Shown: positions 25,052 to 33,847 of the stretch, piece by piece | How the letters are laid out: every line of letters starts with the position of its first letter | Position numbering within the stretch: position 1 is the first letter of the stretch | Assembly: GCA_963975265.1 (NCBI GenBank) | Contig: CAXBGT010000032.1 | Span: 1-34,040, forward strand | From: CAJXUU01 sp963975265 | Lineage (GTDB): Bacteria; Bacteroidota; Bacteroidia; Chitinophagales; Saprospiraceae | Direction: 5' to 3' | Length of the DNA: 34,040 bases | Translations under genes and position numbers: made by a program | Notes under the pieces: generated by a model | The model's input: the letters and a program-made list of their open reading frames with translations, nothing else | Databases searched by the model: none | What the model was told of the DNA's origin: nothing

Positions 25052-25636
25052 CTAACCATTTTCTATTCTTTTCCACATTAGGTAAATTCCTCGATATTCA
25101 TCTATTAGTAATTCAAAATCCAATTTGCTTAATGGTCCTTTCTGAAATCCATATTTTATGTAATACTTCAAAGCTTGCTGTTTCGAATCCATACAATCAA
25201 GCCAAAGGATTTCACTATTATTCTCTTTAGCAACATTAGATACAAATTGCATCAGCAGCTTACTCACGCCTTTTCCTTGAATCTCTTCTGCAAGATAAAT
25301 GCGATGAAGTCTTGTTGCTTTCACTTCTGATTGATCAGGATAAGGTTGATCTATTTGGATTTTTAGAATTCCTTTCTTTTTGCCTTCTACAACTACAAAA
25401 CAGAAAAGCCCCTTGTCATTTATATCTTTTACTACAGCTTCTCGACTGTAGACGTGATTGAGATACCAACTACAATCATCTCTCCACAGGTATTGATAGG
25501 AAGGAGGGTATACACAACACATAAGGTCATACAGCTCTTGATAATTATTGATCCCAATTTCAACTAAAGATACTTCTTCGGATATTTTCAAGGTCATTAA
25601 TGTTGCGCTGTTTGATAATTCAAATATAGAATACAC
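25052..25636 (-). CDS. GNAT-family N-acetyltransferase
   Basis: 194 residues; the ATG at M14 (25597) is also possible. The acetyl-CoA loop is in RIYLAEEIQGKGVSKLLMQFV (shown by R112, I113, then QGKG and LLM), followed by ILWLDCMDSKQQALKYYIKYGFQKG, the typical end of the GNAT fold. The substrate cannot be predicted. It is probably transcribed with the Nudix and EEP genes. Confidence 0.82.
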   Translation of the reverse strand: MYSIFELSNSATLMTLKISEEVSLVEIGINNYQELYDLMCCVYPPSYQYLWRDDCSWYLNHVYSREAVVKDINDKGLFCFVVVEGKKKGILKIQIDQPYPDQSEVKATRLHRIYLAEEIQGKGVSKLLMQFVSNVAKENNSEILWLDCMDSKQQALKYYIKYGFQKGPLSKLDFELLIDEYRGIYLMWKRIENG

Positions 25637-25673
25637 AAATCAATGATTCACTTAAATCTTATATAAATTACAA

Positions 25674-25704
25674 AAGCCGCTAATCAAGGTTGATTAAGCG
25701 GCTT
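25674..25704 (-). terminator. Minus-strand intrinsic terminator ahead of the GNAT gene
   Basis: AAGCCGCT-AATCAA (25674-25687) pairs with TTGATT-A-AGCGGCTT (25690-25704): 14 pairs with one bulged A. On the minus strand it is followed by a TTTT and further A/T. The plus-strand side has no T run, so it ends a minus-strand transcript coming from above 25704, where no large gene exists before 26455. Confidence 0.75.
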
Positions 25705-25721
25705 CAGATGAGCTATCGTGA

Positions 25722-25884
25722 TCAGCTCTCGTTTGTTAACCTAGTAAGAAGGTTCATGGGTTTGTCATTAATGAACATTAACCACACCTGCCTTCGTTGA
25801 TCTAGGAATCCTTTTCCATTCACTTCAAATTTCTGAAGTTGACTGAAAGGGTATTGTCTAGAATCATAGGTAAGTCTTCATCAT
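25722..25884 (-). CDS. Possible small protein gene, start frameshifted or decayed
   Basis: On the minus strand a frame is open from 25868 to the TGA at 25722-25724 (48 codons): YDSRQYPFSQLQKFEVNG, then KGFLDQRRQVWLMFINDK, then PMNLLTRLTNES. Its composition is protein-like (amphipathic, few rare residues). There is no ATG in this frame near its 5' end; ATG ATG AAG ACT TAC lies just upstream (25884) in the next frame, so one frameshift (at about 25869) would join MMKTY to it. A minus-strand terminator begins 18 bases after the stop. It could be a real small gene using GTG (25826 region) as start, a recently broken gene, or an RNA. No known family was recognised. Confidence 0.35.
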
Positions 25885-26121
25885 TTCTTTTATGTACTTA
25901 GTTAGTTATGGCAGAATTCCTAATACTAACGTGAATTAAATCATCTTATTTTACTCCCCTTTATAATTGTTAAAAAATAGCCACATTCTCTTAAATCATT
26001 CTAAACACAAGTCGTAATAGCTTAATGAAGTAATAAATAGCTGTCACCAAGATGACATACGACAAAGCCCTGTCGATATTATATCAACTACAACATTTAT
26101 TCAACTATTAAAACGCTTACT
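25885..26121. other. Intergenic DNA in the 818-base gap
   Basis: A+T-rich. Two tiny inverted repeats (TGTCA...TGACA and CGACA...TGTCG, about 26041-26081) are the only structure I see. No tRNA or known RNA was recognised. Confidence 0.4.
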
Positions 26122-26241
26122 ATGATTTACAAACAAAAAATGCAGCAGCTGGCTATTCATAGTTATCTCGACCTCGACCTCGATTCTCGACCAGTTACAA
26201 ATCAAAAAATCGACGCCTCCCAGCTTATCACAAGGGCATAA
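26122..26241 (+). CDS. Possible 39-residue ORF
   Basis: ATG at 26122 to TAA at 26239-26241: MIYKQKMQQLAIHSYLDLDL, then DSRPVTNQKIDASQLITRA. Its DNA includes the direct repeat CTCGACCTCGACCTCGA. No homology is recognised and no promoter or terminator supports it, so it may be chance. Confidence 0.2.
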   Translation: MIYKQKMQQLAIHSYLDLDLDSRPVTNQKIDASQLITRA

Positions 26242-26397
26242 ATTATTAGAAATGGCTTTTGTTGTGGAGGGATTGTTTGTTATTCAATAACGTCGTTTCA
26301 CAACATATAGGCATTTTATAAATTGTTTTCTCGACCTTTCTTCGCTTAGTATTTAAGATACTGAGAATTCTATATTTACAATTACAGAACAGAACTT

Positions 26398-26440
<43 letters not shown>

Positions 26441-26454
26441 CAAAAGTAAAAGTA

Positions 26455-28017
26455 TTAATCGTTTTCAATCCATCGCTTCACAGCACTAGCCACATTCTCT
26501 CCATCCATACAAGCAGATAGAATCCCACCTGCATATCCAGCACCTTCCCCACAGGGAAAGAAACCTTTCACTTCTTCATGCATAAATGTCTCTCTATCTC
26601 TTGGGATCTTAATTGGTGATGATGTGCGACTTTCAACGCCTACGATATTGGCTTCATTGGTATTATATCCTTTCATTTTTTTATCGATCTCTACTATTCC
26701 TCTTCTTAGTCTTTTGGCAATGAAGTGAGGGAGCAATGCATTCATATCGGCAGAAAAAATACCTGGAATATAACTGGTTGGATTTAATTCTTCGGATACT
26801 TTTTGATTCACGAAATCCTTGACTCTTTGGGCAGGTGCTTTTTGTGTACCATCTCCAGCTGCAAATAATTTTTGTTCTACATCTTTTTGGAAGTTCATGG
26901 TTGCGAACAGACCTTCATATCCTTCTTTAGCTAATTCTTCTACACTTACGGCTGTCACAAATCCACTGTTAGCAAATGGACTGTCTCTTCTTGATAAACT
27001 CATGCCATTGACTACTATTTCTCCTGGTGCAGTAGCTGCAGGTACGATCAATCCTCCAGGACACATACAAAAAGAGAACACACCTATGTCATCAATCTGA
27101 GCAACGACCCCATAACTAGATGCTGGCAAATTTTCTTCTCGATCCACTTGGTTATACTGCATCTTGTCTATCATAGACTGAGGATGCTCGATTCGGACAC
27201 CTAAGGCAAATGGTTTCGCCTCCATGTAAACTGATTTTGATGCTAGTAATTTATATATGTCTCTTGCAGAATGCCCTGTAGCTAGGATAATATTATCAGT
27301 TTCTATTTTTTCGGTTTCATTTATCGTCAGACCTTTTACTTCATTATCCTGAATATCAATATCAGTCACAAAAGCACCAAATCTAACCACACCACCAAAT
27401 CTCTCAATTGTTTCTCTGAGATTCGAAACGATTTTTGGCAACTTATTTGATCCAATATGCGGATGCGCATCAAGCAAAATATCCTCTTGTGCTCCATGCT
27501 CAACTAACATTTGTAGCACTCCTATTATTTTCCCCCTCTTCTTTGATCTTGTGTATAGCTTACCATCCGAATAGGTTCCAGCCCCACCCTCTCCAAAACA
27601 ATAATTAGAATGTTGATTGACCACTCCATCTTGCTGGATTGCCTTCAGATCTCTTCTTCGAGCCTGAACATCTTTGCCTCTGTCCAAGACTATCGGTTTC
27701 AGTCCTTCCTTGATACATCGTAACGCTGCAAAATACCCTGCAGGTCCAGCTCCTATGATATATACTTCTTTTGCACCTGAGACATCAGTAAAATCAGCCA
27801 TTTGCGAAGGGATTTGCTCTGGCATTTCATCAACCCATACATCACACCTAAGACGATAAACTGGCCGACTCCCTCTAGCATCTATTGATCTCCGAGATAC
27901 TTCCACATGGCTGACATCTGCCAAAGGAATCTTAGCTAGTGCTGCCGATTCTTTCCAAATAAATGACTGATCATCTATCTGATCTGGAAATAATTTTAAT
28001 TCTACTGTTTTTTTCAT
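26455..28017 (-). CDS. FAD-dependent dehydrogenase, COG2509-like
   Basis: 520 residues. After an N-terminal region of about 80 residues comes the dinucleotide-binding motif IIGAGPAGYFAALRC (87-101), then VLDRGKDVQARRRD, CFGEGGAGTYSDGKLYTRSKKRG, ATGHSARDIY, CMCPGGLIVPAAT and the FAD-closing CGEGAGYAGGILSACMDG near the C-terminus. This order is that of the uncharacterised FAD-dependent dehydrogenase family COG2509. The substrate is unknown. It diverges from the AAEx transporter gene, and a -7 box for it lies at 28121-28114. Confidence 0.88.
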   Translation of the reverse strand: MKKTVELKLFPDQIDDQSFIWKESAALAKIPLADVSHVEVSRRSIDARGSRPVYRLRCDVWVDEMPEQIPSQMADFTDVSGAKEVYIIGAGPAGYFAALRCIKEGLKPIVLDRGKDVQARRRDLKAIQQDGVVNQHSNYCFGEGGAGTYSDGKLYTRSKKRGKIIGVLQMLVEHGAQEDILLDAHPHIGSNKLPKIVSNLRETIERFGGVVRFGAFVTDIDIQDNEVKGLTINETEKIETDNIILATGHSARDIYKLLASKSVYMEAKPFALGVRIEHPQSMIDKMQYNQVDREENLPASSYGVVAQIDDIGVFSFCMCPGGLIVPAATAPGEIVVNGMSLSRRDSPFANSGFVTAVSVEELAKEGYEGLFATMNFQKDVEQKLFAAGDGTQKAPAQRVKDFVNQKVSEELNPTSYIPGIFSADMNALLPHFIAKRLRRGIVEIDKKMKGYNTNEANIVGVESRTSSPIKIPRDRETFMHEEVKGFFPCGEGAGYAGGILSACMDGENVASAVKRWIEND

Positions 28018-28113
28018 TCTAAATCTCTAAATAGTTGTTAGCCGATACCAGTTCAATTGTCCCATTATTACCGAAATCACATTAAGGAAAATATAACCTA
28101 CAAATAATAGTAG

Positions 28114-28121
28114 CAAAGATA
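28114..28121 (-). promoter_or_regulatory. -7 box TATCTTTG for the FAD-dependent dehydrogenase gene
   Basis: The minus strand reads TATCTTTG, an exact TAnnTTTG match, about 97 bases before the ATG at 28017. It lies back to back with the plus-strand -7 box at 28130. No clear -33 TTG. Confidence 0.45.
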
Positions 28122-28129
28122 TACATGTT

Positions 28130-28137
28130 TACCTTTG
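28130..28137 (+). promoter_or_regulatory. -7 box TACCTTTG directly before the transporter ATG
   Basis: TACCTTTG matches TAnnTTTG exactly and ends four bases before the ATG at 28142. The expected transcription start, about five bases after the box, is at or next to the A of ATG, so the mRNA may be leaderless. The -33 element is not convincing. Confidence 0.5.
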
Positions 28138-28141
28138 CATC

Positions 28142-29773
28142 ATGGATCAATTATTAGCAAATAATCCATTGCTACTTCTATTTTTAGTAGCGGCAGTTGG
28201 ATACTTGGTGGGCAAAGTTAATATCAAAGGAAACTCTTTGGGTGTTTCGGCGGTGTTATTTGTAGGATTGGCATTTGGTGCTGTTAATCCAGCTTTTAAT
28301 GTGCCTCAAGTTATATTTCAACTAGGACTTGTATTTTTTGTATATTCAGTCGGATTGAGTTCTGGTCCAGCATTTTTTCAATCTTTTAAAAACAATGGAC
28401 TCAGAGACATCAGTTTTGTGATGGTCATGCTCACAATAACTGCCTTGGTTGCGATTGGGCTTTTTTGGTTATTTGGTTTTGATGCGGCAAGTATTACAGG
28501 GATATATTCTGGATCTAGCACCAACACTCCTGCGCTGGCATCCGTGATTGACTTAGTAGAAAGAAGAGGAGAGACAGGGGGCAAAGATATAAAGGATGCT
28601 TTAGTGATAGGATACACGTACAGTTACCCTATGGGGGTGATTGGTGTCATGATAGTACTAAAGCTGATGGAGCGTTTCTTCAAAATTGACTACAAAAAAG
28701 AGAAAGAACTCCTCAAGCAAAACTACCCGCTAGAAGAAGAACTTTCGAGTAAAGCTGTCAAAATATCTAACCTTCAACTTCATGGGCAGACCTTAAGGGA
28801 TATCACCAATAACTCCAAGCTTAATATTTTATTTGGTAGAGTAAGTAGTGGTGAGGATACCACACTTGCAAATTGGGACACAATTATTCATATGGATGAT
28901 ATTCTTATTATTATAGGAAGTATTGAAGAACTGAAGCTTGCTACCCAGTATTTTGGCGAGGAAACGGAAGATAATATAACTTATGACCGAAGAGAATATG
29001 ATGTAAGACGGATTTTTGTGAGTAATCCAAAGATCGTAGGTCGAAGGATTTCTTCACTTAACTTAAGTGAAAAATATAGTGCCGTGATTACGCGAATAAG
29101 AAGAGGTGATATGGATATGCTTGCAAAGGCAAACACGGTCATCGAAATGGGCGACAGGATAAGATTTGTCGCTCGCCGTAAAGATCTTGAGGGATTGTCA
29201 AAATTATTCGGCGATTCATATTATAAAAGTAGCCAGGTCAATCTATTCTCTTTCGGACTTGGAATAGCCCTTGGATTGCTGTTGGGAAGTATAGAGATAG
29301 CTCTACCTGGCAACACTACTTTCAAATTAGGTATGGCAGGAGGACCTTTGATTGTGGGTCTAGTCTTAGGTGCAATTCGAAGAACGGGCCCTATTGTGTG
29401 GACACTTCCTTATGGAGCCAATGTCACGCTACGACAGATGGGACTTATCTTTTTATTGGCCGTGATCGGTCTAAGTTCTGGCAACAAAGTTTTGGAATCT
29501 CTCGAAAGTCCTCTATGGATTACAATATTTATAGGTGGTGTATTACTGAGTATGATATCCGCTTTTGTAAGTATTATTATTGGGTACAAACTATTCAAAA
29601 TACCTTTCTCTCTACTCCTTGGTTTCTTGTCGAATCAACCCGCTATTTTAGATTTTGCAACTGGAATGAGTAAGAACAAAGTGCCTCTAATTGGATATTC
29701 TGTAATGTTTCCTATTGCATTGGTAATGAAGATCCTGTTTGCGCAGGTATTGTTTTTGGTACTAGGTGGTTAG
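28142..29773 (+). CDS. AAEx-type transporter with two RCK_C domains
   Basis: 543 residues of the aspartate:alanine exchanger (YidE/YbjL-like) family. N-terminal transmembrane half (about 8-178) with GLVFFVYSVGLSSGPAFF and GIYSGSSTNTPALASV. The central soluble part holds two TrkA_C (RCK_C) regulatory domains (about 195-275 and 285-360). The second transmembrane half (about 370-543) repeats the pattern: GLIFLLAVIGLSSGNK and GFLSNQPAILDFA. The family exchanges or exports amino or dicarboxylic acids; the substrate is not predictable. RCK domains often bind nucleotides or metabolites. It diverges from the FAD gene and is followed 70 bases later by an unknown membrane protein. Confidence 0.9.
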   Translation: MDQLLANNPLLLLFLVAAVGYLVGKVNIKGNSLGVSAVLFVGLAFGAVNPAFNVPQVIFQLGLVFFVYSVGLSSGPAFFQSFKNNGLRDISFVMVMLTITALVAIGLFWLFGFDAASITGIYSGSSTNTPALASVIDLVERRGETGGKDIKDALVIGYTYSYPMGVIGVMIVLKLMERFFKIDYKKEKELLKQNYPLEEELSSKAVKISNLQLHGQTLRDITNNSKLNILFGRVSSGEDTTLANWDTIIHMDDILIIIGSIEELKLATQYFGEETEDNITYDRREYDVRRIFVSNPKIVGRRISSLNLSEKYSAVITRIRRGDMDMLAKANTVIEMGDRIRFVARRKDLEGLSKLFGDSYYKSSQVNLFSFGLGIALGLLLGSIEIALPGNTTFKLGMAGGPLIVGLVLGAIRRTGPIVWTLPYGANVTLRQMGLIFLLAVIGLSSGNKVLESLESPLWITIFIGGVLLSMISAFVSIIIGYKLFKIPFSLLLGFLSNQPAILDFATGMSKNKVPLIGYSVMFPIALVMKILFAQVLFLVLGG

Positions 29774-29843
29774 CATTGAAAACCAAGTACTTCTACTCTA
29801 AATTCTTAGCAATCAGCATCTTAATTTGGGCCAAAATTAGATC

Positions 29844-30596
29844 ATGAATGCTACTCCAATAGAAAGCCCAGTTGAACCAACTTTTGATGATGTCCCAGTA
29901 AGTATAAATTCTGACCCGAATCTTCATATTGTATCTTATTGCGAGCAGATGTTTGACTACGCTATTTCCAAAGGACTAGCCATGCCTAAAGAAATGCAAT
30001 TTGACTTCAAATCAGTTGACAAAGCGACTCTACTAGAAAATCATAATCAACTGAGCACATTGATTGCACCTGCCAGTTTGAGAAGTATCTCCTTTATTCA
30101 ACGATATATTTTTGATGAGGAGAAAATGAAAAAATGGTGGAACATTCCGATATATAGTAAGTGTTTCTACTTGTCCCTTACAGCTTTATTAGCTGTGATC
30201 GTCATTAGTTTATCACCCATAGTAAACAATGCAAACCTCTCTAAAGGGCTTCTAGATTCTTCAGGAATAGACCTTCTTTTCAATCTCATATTCATCTGCT
30301 CTTCGGCGATGTTAGGTGTAATGTTCTATTCCTTAAAGTCTATAAATGATAAAATAAAAACATACACGCTTACCCCGATCGATGTCCTTGAATTAAATTC
30401 GAACATCTTAATCGGTGTCATTTCTGGATTTATCATCTCAGAGTTGTTTACCGTAGTTTTAGCTCAATTTGGAGATTATATGGAGATTACCAAGATGACG
30501 TTAGCTATCCTAGGAGGATTTTCGGCTGATGCAATTTTTTCGATTTTGCAGGGTATTGTAAATAAATTGAAGATGTTACTTGCTCCATCCTTTTAG
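29844..30596 (+). CDS. Membrane protein of unknown function
   Basis: 250 residues. A soluble N-terminal 100 residues without signal peptide precede three to four membrane helices (about 105-125, 142-164, 187-207 and a weaker 216-235). No motif is recognised. It starts 70 bases after the transporter gene on the same strand and could be co-transcribed; a functional link is a guess. It converges on the GWxTD gene. Confidence 0.65.
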   Translation: MNATPIESPVEPTFDDVPVSINSDPNLHIVSYCEQMFDYAISKGLAMPKEMQFDFKSVDKATLLENHNQLSTLIAPASLRSISFIQRYIFDEEKMKKWWNIPIYSKCFYLSLTALLAVIVISLSPIVNNANLSKGLLDSSGIDLLFNLIFICSSAMLGVMFYSLKSINDKIKTYTLTPIDVLELNSNILIGVISGFIISELFTVVLAQFGDYMEITKMTLAILGGFSADAIFSILQGIVNKLKMLLAPSF

Positions 30597-30651
30597 CCAA
30601 ATATCGAAACAGGATCTTTATAAGTGAGTATTCTAAAAACACAGTCTCTTA

Positions 30652-32100
30652 TCAATATTCATTAAAATATTGTCTAGCTTTTCTATTCCAGCCGTCGCCT
30701 GCTTGTACTGCATCGATTTTGTTTTGCTCTTGCACATCGAGGCCTCTTGCGTATAGTTCTACTTCCCATGCTTGGTTTTGAGTTTCTCCTCTACATGTAC
30801 TATGAAGTAATTTATAATCTTTAGCAACTAATGATTTGTTATAAAACAAGAATCTCACATTGGTCTGAGTCGTCTCTTCTACTTGATTAAAATACCATAT
30901 TTCATAAGGATAAGCTTCTGGTTCTTGATCTATCGTAAGTACACTATTAGGTTTTCCATACCGTAAGAATATGTATCCTCTATCAGTTTCAAATCCATAA
31001 CCTACATTGCTATTATATTCTAGATCTACTGCTTTTGCTATTGTGAGATATTGTTGGTAATGATGTTCCGTATTTCGTGGTTCTTTTTCTTTCCAAAATG
31101 AAAATAGAAATTTCTTCTTTGCCATCAAGGGTGCGTCTTTTATGATGTAGTCTAGCAAACTCTTCTTAGGTTCGAAAACGATCGGACTAGTAGCTCTCAA
31201 TGCGTAATCGACCTCACCTGCAGTCATATCGTTCACAAATGAATAATCTTCTATATCATTGTAGGTTCTCCAGAATTCTTGATCATACTCTGGGTTTGAT
31301 CTAGAGAAGTTTACGAATTTACTAATGATAACGGTCTTAGATTTATCCATAATCTCTAACTCAACTCTGTAGTTACCCGTTGGGATTTTATCTACTGGCA
31401 GGTGAAATATCAAAGGCTGTGAAGCTTGATTATCTAATTTCTTTACTTTCTTCATCACTTCTTTTCCTCCTCCGTCATCAAAACCTTCACTAATTCCATA
31501 TTTCACAAACAATAGATCATCACCAGCATTTTTCAGATATACTTCAGCATATATATTCAAAACATTGATATCTTCAGTGACAACCCCGTAGTTGAGAGGT
31601 TCCATATAAATTCCATTCTTAGCCAACGGATTTGATTGAGTAGATTGCTTTACCTTTCCGAATAATTGCACATCAGTAAGTTCTATAGCTTTAGAGTAAT
31701 TCCTTACAATTACAGATCTTATCAATTCCATTTTATTATCAGGATCGTTGTGGTCAATCGCTTCTATCTTCAGCGTGTACGTTCCAGGATCAATAGCAAA
31801 CCTTTTCACATCTAAAAAGTCTTGAGAGGCTCTTAATTCCGGAGAACTAAGCTTAAATTTCTCATAAGTAACAATATTCCCTCCTTGTGAAATAATAAAA
31901 GTAAAATCTATAGAAGCCTGAAATAGGCCATCTTTAGTAGCCAATTCTCTAAATTCTGCCGATCTTCCCAAAACTCTGACGTAAGTTTCGAGATAAGTCT
32001 TATCTCCGTTCTTGAAAGAGCCTGACTCTACACTAATTTCCAAGGCGTTAAGTGTAAAATTGAAACAAACTGCAAAAATTAATGACAGAAAAGTTCTCAT
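30652..32100 (-). CDS. GWxTD-domain secreted protein
   Basis: 482 residues. Signal peptide MRTFLSLIFAVCFNFTLNA, a beta-rich N-terminal half (20-265), then a helical linker and the GWxTD domain (about 275-482). The name-giving motif appears as GYGFETDRGYIFLRYGKPN (367-385) with Phe in place of Trp. The domain is found mainly in Bacteroidota and relatives; its role is unknown, with envelope or surface function likely. The small lipoprotein gene lies 49 bases upstream on the same strand. Confidence 0.85.
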   Translation of the reverse strand: MRTFLSLIFAVCFNFTLNALEISVESGSFKNGDKTYLETYVRVLGRSAEFRELATKDGLFQASIDFTFIISQGGNIVTYEKFKLSSPELRASQDFLDVKRFAIDPGTYTLKIEAIDHNDPDNKMELIRSVIVRNYSKAIELTDVQLFGKVKQSTQSNPLAKNGIYMEPLNYGVVTEDINVLNIYAEVYLKNAGDDLLFVKYGISEGFDDGGGKEVMKKVKKLDNQASQPLIFHLPVDKIPTGNYRVELEIMDKSKTVIISKFVNFSRSNPEYDQEFWRTYNDIEDYSFVNDMTAGEVDYALRATSPIVFEPKKSLLDYIIKDAPLMAKKKFLFSFWKEKEPRNTEHHYQQYLTIAKAVDLEYNSNVGYGFETDRGYIFLRYGKPNSVLTIDQEPEAYPYEIWYFNQVEETTQTNVRFLFYNKSLVAKDYKLLHSTCRGETQNQAWEVELYARGLDVQEQNKIDAVQAGDGWNRKARQYFNEY

Positions 32101-32149
32101 AATAGCATACTTTTAAGTTTGATAAAGCGCAGCTAAAAGATATTGTAAA

Positions 32150-32512
32150 TTACCTCTTCCTAAGGTGGAACTGCATGTCAAAGACATTGACTTTTGAATT
32201 TAAAATCAATGTGTCATTCGAAAGTGAATTGACCTTAAACTCATTTAAGTTTTCGAGTTCTTCAATATCTATCTTATTCTGCTCAAAGATAAATGTATGG
32301 TAATTTTCATCAGGAAAGAGGTTACTTTTGATGGTATTGTCCGCTTGAAAATGTAAAAACCCGTTCTCTAGTGTTTTTGTGACTTTACCATTCCTTGTCA
32401 CATAAAAGATATCCCATTCACCAACCAGGTCATCAACACCAACAGGCATTACAACCTTTTCAGATTTGCACCCTAAGGTAAATATGAAAAGTATAAATAA
32501 TATATATCTCAT
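32150..32512 (-). CDS. Small lipoprotein, lipocalin-like
   Basis: 120 residues. Signal peptide with lipobox TLGC (Cys15). The mature part reads VGEWDIFYVTRNGKVTKTL then FLHFQADNTIKSNLF, the pattern of short lipocalin-like Bacteroidota lipoproteins (eight-stranded barrel beginning with GxW). Ligand unknown. An 18-bp palindrome lies 14 bases before the start codon. Probably co-transcribed with the GWxTD gene. Confidence 0.72.
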   Translation of the reverse strand: MRYILFILFIFTLGCKSEKVVMPVGVDDLVGEWDIFYVTRNGKVTKTLENGFLHFQADNTIKSNLFPDENYHTFIFEQNKIDIEELENLNEFKVNSLSNDTLILNSKVNVFDMQFHLRKR

Positions 32513-32526
32513 TTCGCTAAAAAGTT

Positions 32527-32544
32527 TTCACTTGCACAAGTGAA
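32527..32544. promoter_or_regulatory. 18-bp palindrome before the small lipoprotein gene
   Basis: TTCACTTG-CA-CAAGTGAA has perfect 8-bp arms around 2 bases and ends 14 bases upstream of the ATG at 32512. No T tract follows. It could be an operator of the lipoprotein-GWxTD unit or a start-site hairpin. A -7-like TATCTTCG lies further upstream on the minus strand. Confidence 0.5.
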
Positions 32545-32673
32545 GTCATATAAGAATTCGAAGATACAAACTATATGGAAAACGCATAAAAATGTGAATT
32601 AATCTTTATGAAAGGCAAAAGTTTTTATTCCCACTAATAAGATATCATAATAAAATACTCATAACGACAAAAC

Positions 32674-32706
32674 TAAAAAAGGTCATCCGAATGCTCGGAT
32701 AACCTT
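32674..32706 (-). terminator. Intrinsic terminator after rplS
   Basis: AAGGTCATCCGA (32679-32690) and TCGGATAACCTT (32695-32706) form a 12-bp stem with 4-base loop. The single mismatch is C-A on the plus strand but G-U in minus-strand RNA, and the minus strand has a T7 tail, so it stops rplS transcription. Confidence 0.9.
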
Positions 32707-32731
32707 CAATATATTTTAGTACAGTAGAATA

Positions 32732-33091
32732 TTACTTCTTACTGATGAACTTTCTTTCTTTGATCTTCGCTTTTTTACCTACTAACTCTCTTAAGTAGTA
32801 TAATTTAGCTCTTCTCACCTTACCTCTCTTCAAAACTTCTACATCTACGATATTTGGCGATGCAAATGGGAAGATTCTCTCTACACCCACACCGTTACTT
32901 ATCTTTCTTACTGTAAAAGTCTTTGTAAGACCATGCCCTTTTATTTGAAGAACATCACCTCTATACTTTTGAATTCTTTCTTTCTCCCCTTCAACGATCC
33001 TGTAACTTACGTTAACATTATCACCAGGTCTAAAAGTTGGCAATTCATTTGCAACACTTACTTGCTCTGTAGCATATTTTATTAAATCCAT
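32732..33091 (-). CDS. rplS: Ribosomal protein L19
   Basis: 119 residues, normal for L19, which sits at the 30S-50S interface. Recognisable parts: PTFRPGDNVNVSYRIVEGEKERIQ, YRGDVLQIKG, TFTVRKISNGVGVERIFPFASPNI and KRGKVRRAKLYYLRELVGKKAKIKER. In E. coli rplS sits with rpsP-rimM-trmD; here it is alone, with its own promoter and terminator. Confidence 0.98.
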   Translation of the reverse strand: MDLIKYATEQVSVANELPTFRPGDNVNVSYRIVEGEKERIQKYRGDVLQIKGHGLTKTFTVRKISNGVGVERIFPFASPNIVDVEVLKRGKVRRAKLYYLRELVGKKAKIKERKFISKK

Positions 33092-33126
33092 AACTGCGGA
33101 ATTTTAATTTTGTCATTTTCGGAGTG

Positions 33127-33156
33127 CAAAGATACCTTTTAATTTATCAATTGCAA
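33127..33156 (-). promoter_or_regulatory. Bacteroidota-type promoter of rplS
   Basis: On the minus strand TTG (33156-33154), a 19-base spacer and TATCTTTG (33134-33127) match the family consensus exactly in sequence and spacing. Transcription should start near 33121, giving a leader of about 30 bases. Confidence 0.75.
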
Positions 33157-33280
33157 TACATTGTCAACTAATAATTTTACTTTTTTACCGTCGATCCTCA
33201 GAATCAATCACTTAACGTATATAATTTATGTAAATATGTAATCTACAACGTATCATGTTGATTAGAATCCTTATATAATC

Positions 33281-33847
33281 CTACAAATCAAACGCATCCA
33301 CTTCAATCACTTCACCTGCTAACATATTTCCCAATCGAACTTGGCCTATCCGCACCCTTATCAGTCTCAAAGTGGCAAAACCTACTACCGCTGTCATCTT
33401 TCTTACTTGCCGAAATTTTCCTTCTCTTAGGGTGATAGAAACCCATGAAGTAGGCCCGTGTCTGTCATCTCTGACTCGTCTTATGCGTTCTGGAAACCCA
33501 GGATTTTTACGTAATAATTCCACCTTGCAGTCCTTCGTTTGGTATTTTTTACCTTCAATACTAATCTCTACCCCATCCCTTAGTTTTTCTGCAGTCACAT
33601 CATCCATTAGACCATCGACTTGTGCATAATATTCTTTCTCAACCTTTTTACTATTGATATGTGCACTCAATTTACCATCGGTAGTTAAAAATAGTAAACC
33701 CTCTGATTTCTCATCTAATCTCCCAACAGACATCGTGCCCTCAGGAAAATCATGAAGCTCTCCTAGCAATCTTTTCACCCCTTGACGCTCTAGTTTGAAT
33801 TGACTTAGCATGAAGTAAGGTTTGTGAATTATGAAATGGCGATGCAT
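33281..33847 (-). CDS. rluE: RluE/RsuA-type rRNA pseudouridine synthase
   Basis: About 188 residues from the ATG at 33847. The frame extends to 33907, but the extra 20 residues are encoded by TTGGTTGT repeats and precede the family-like start MHRHFIIHKPYFMLSQF, so the inner ATG is preferred. The catalytic aspartate is in SVGRLDEKSEGLLFLTTDG. C-terminal GKFRQVRKMTAVVGFATLRLIRVRIG is typical. The enzyme isomerises a specific uridine in 23S rRNA; RluE acts on U2457 in E. coli, and assignment to this site is by similarity only. It is upstream of rplS on the same strand, with a promoter between them. Confidence 0.9.
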   Translation of the reverse strand: MHRHFIIHKPYFMLSQFKLERQGVKRLLGELHDFPEGTMSVGRLDEKSEGLLFLTTDGKLSAHINSKKVEKEYYAQVDGLMDDVTAEKLRDGVEISIEGKKYQTKDCKVELLRKNPGFPERIRRVRDDRHGPTSWVSITLREGKFRQVRKMTAVVGFATLRLIRVRIGQVRLGNMLAGEVIEVDAFDL

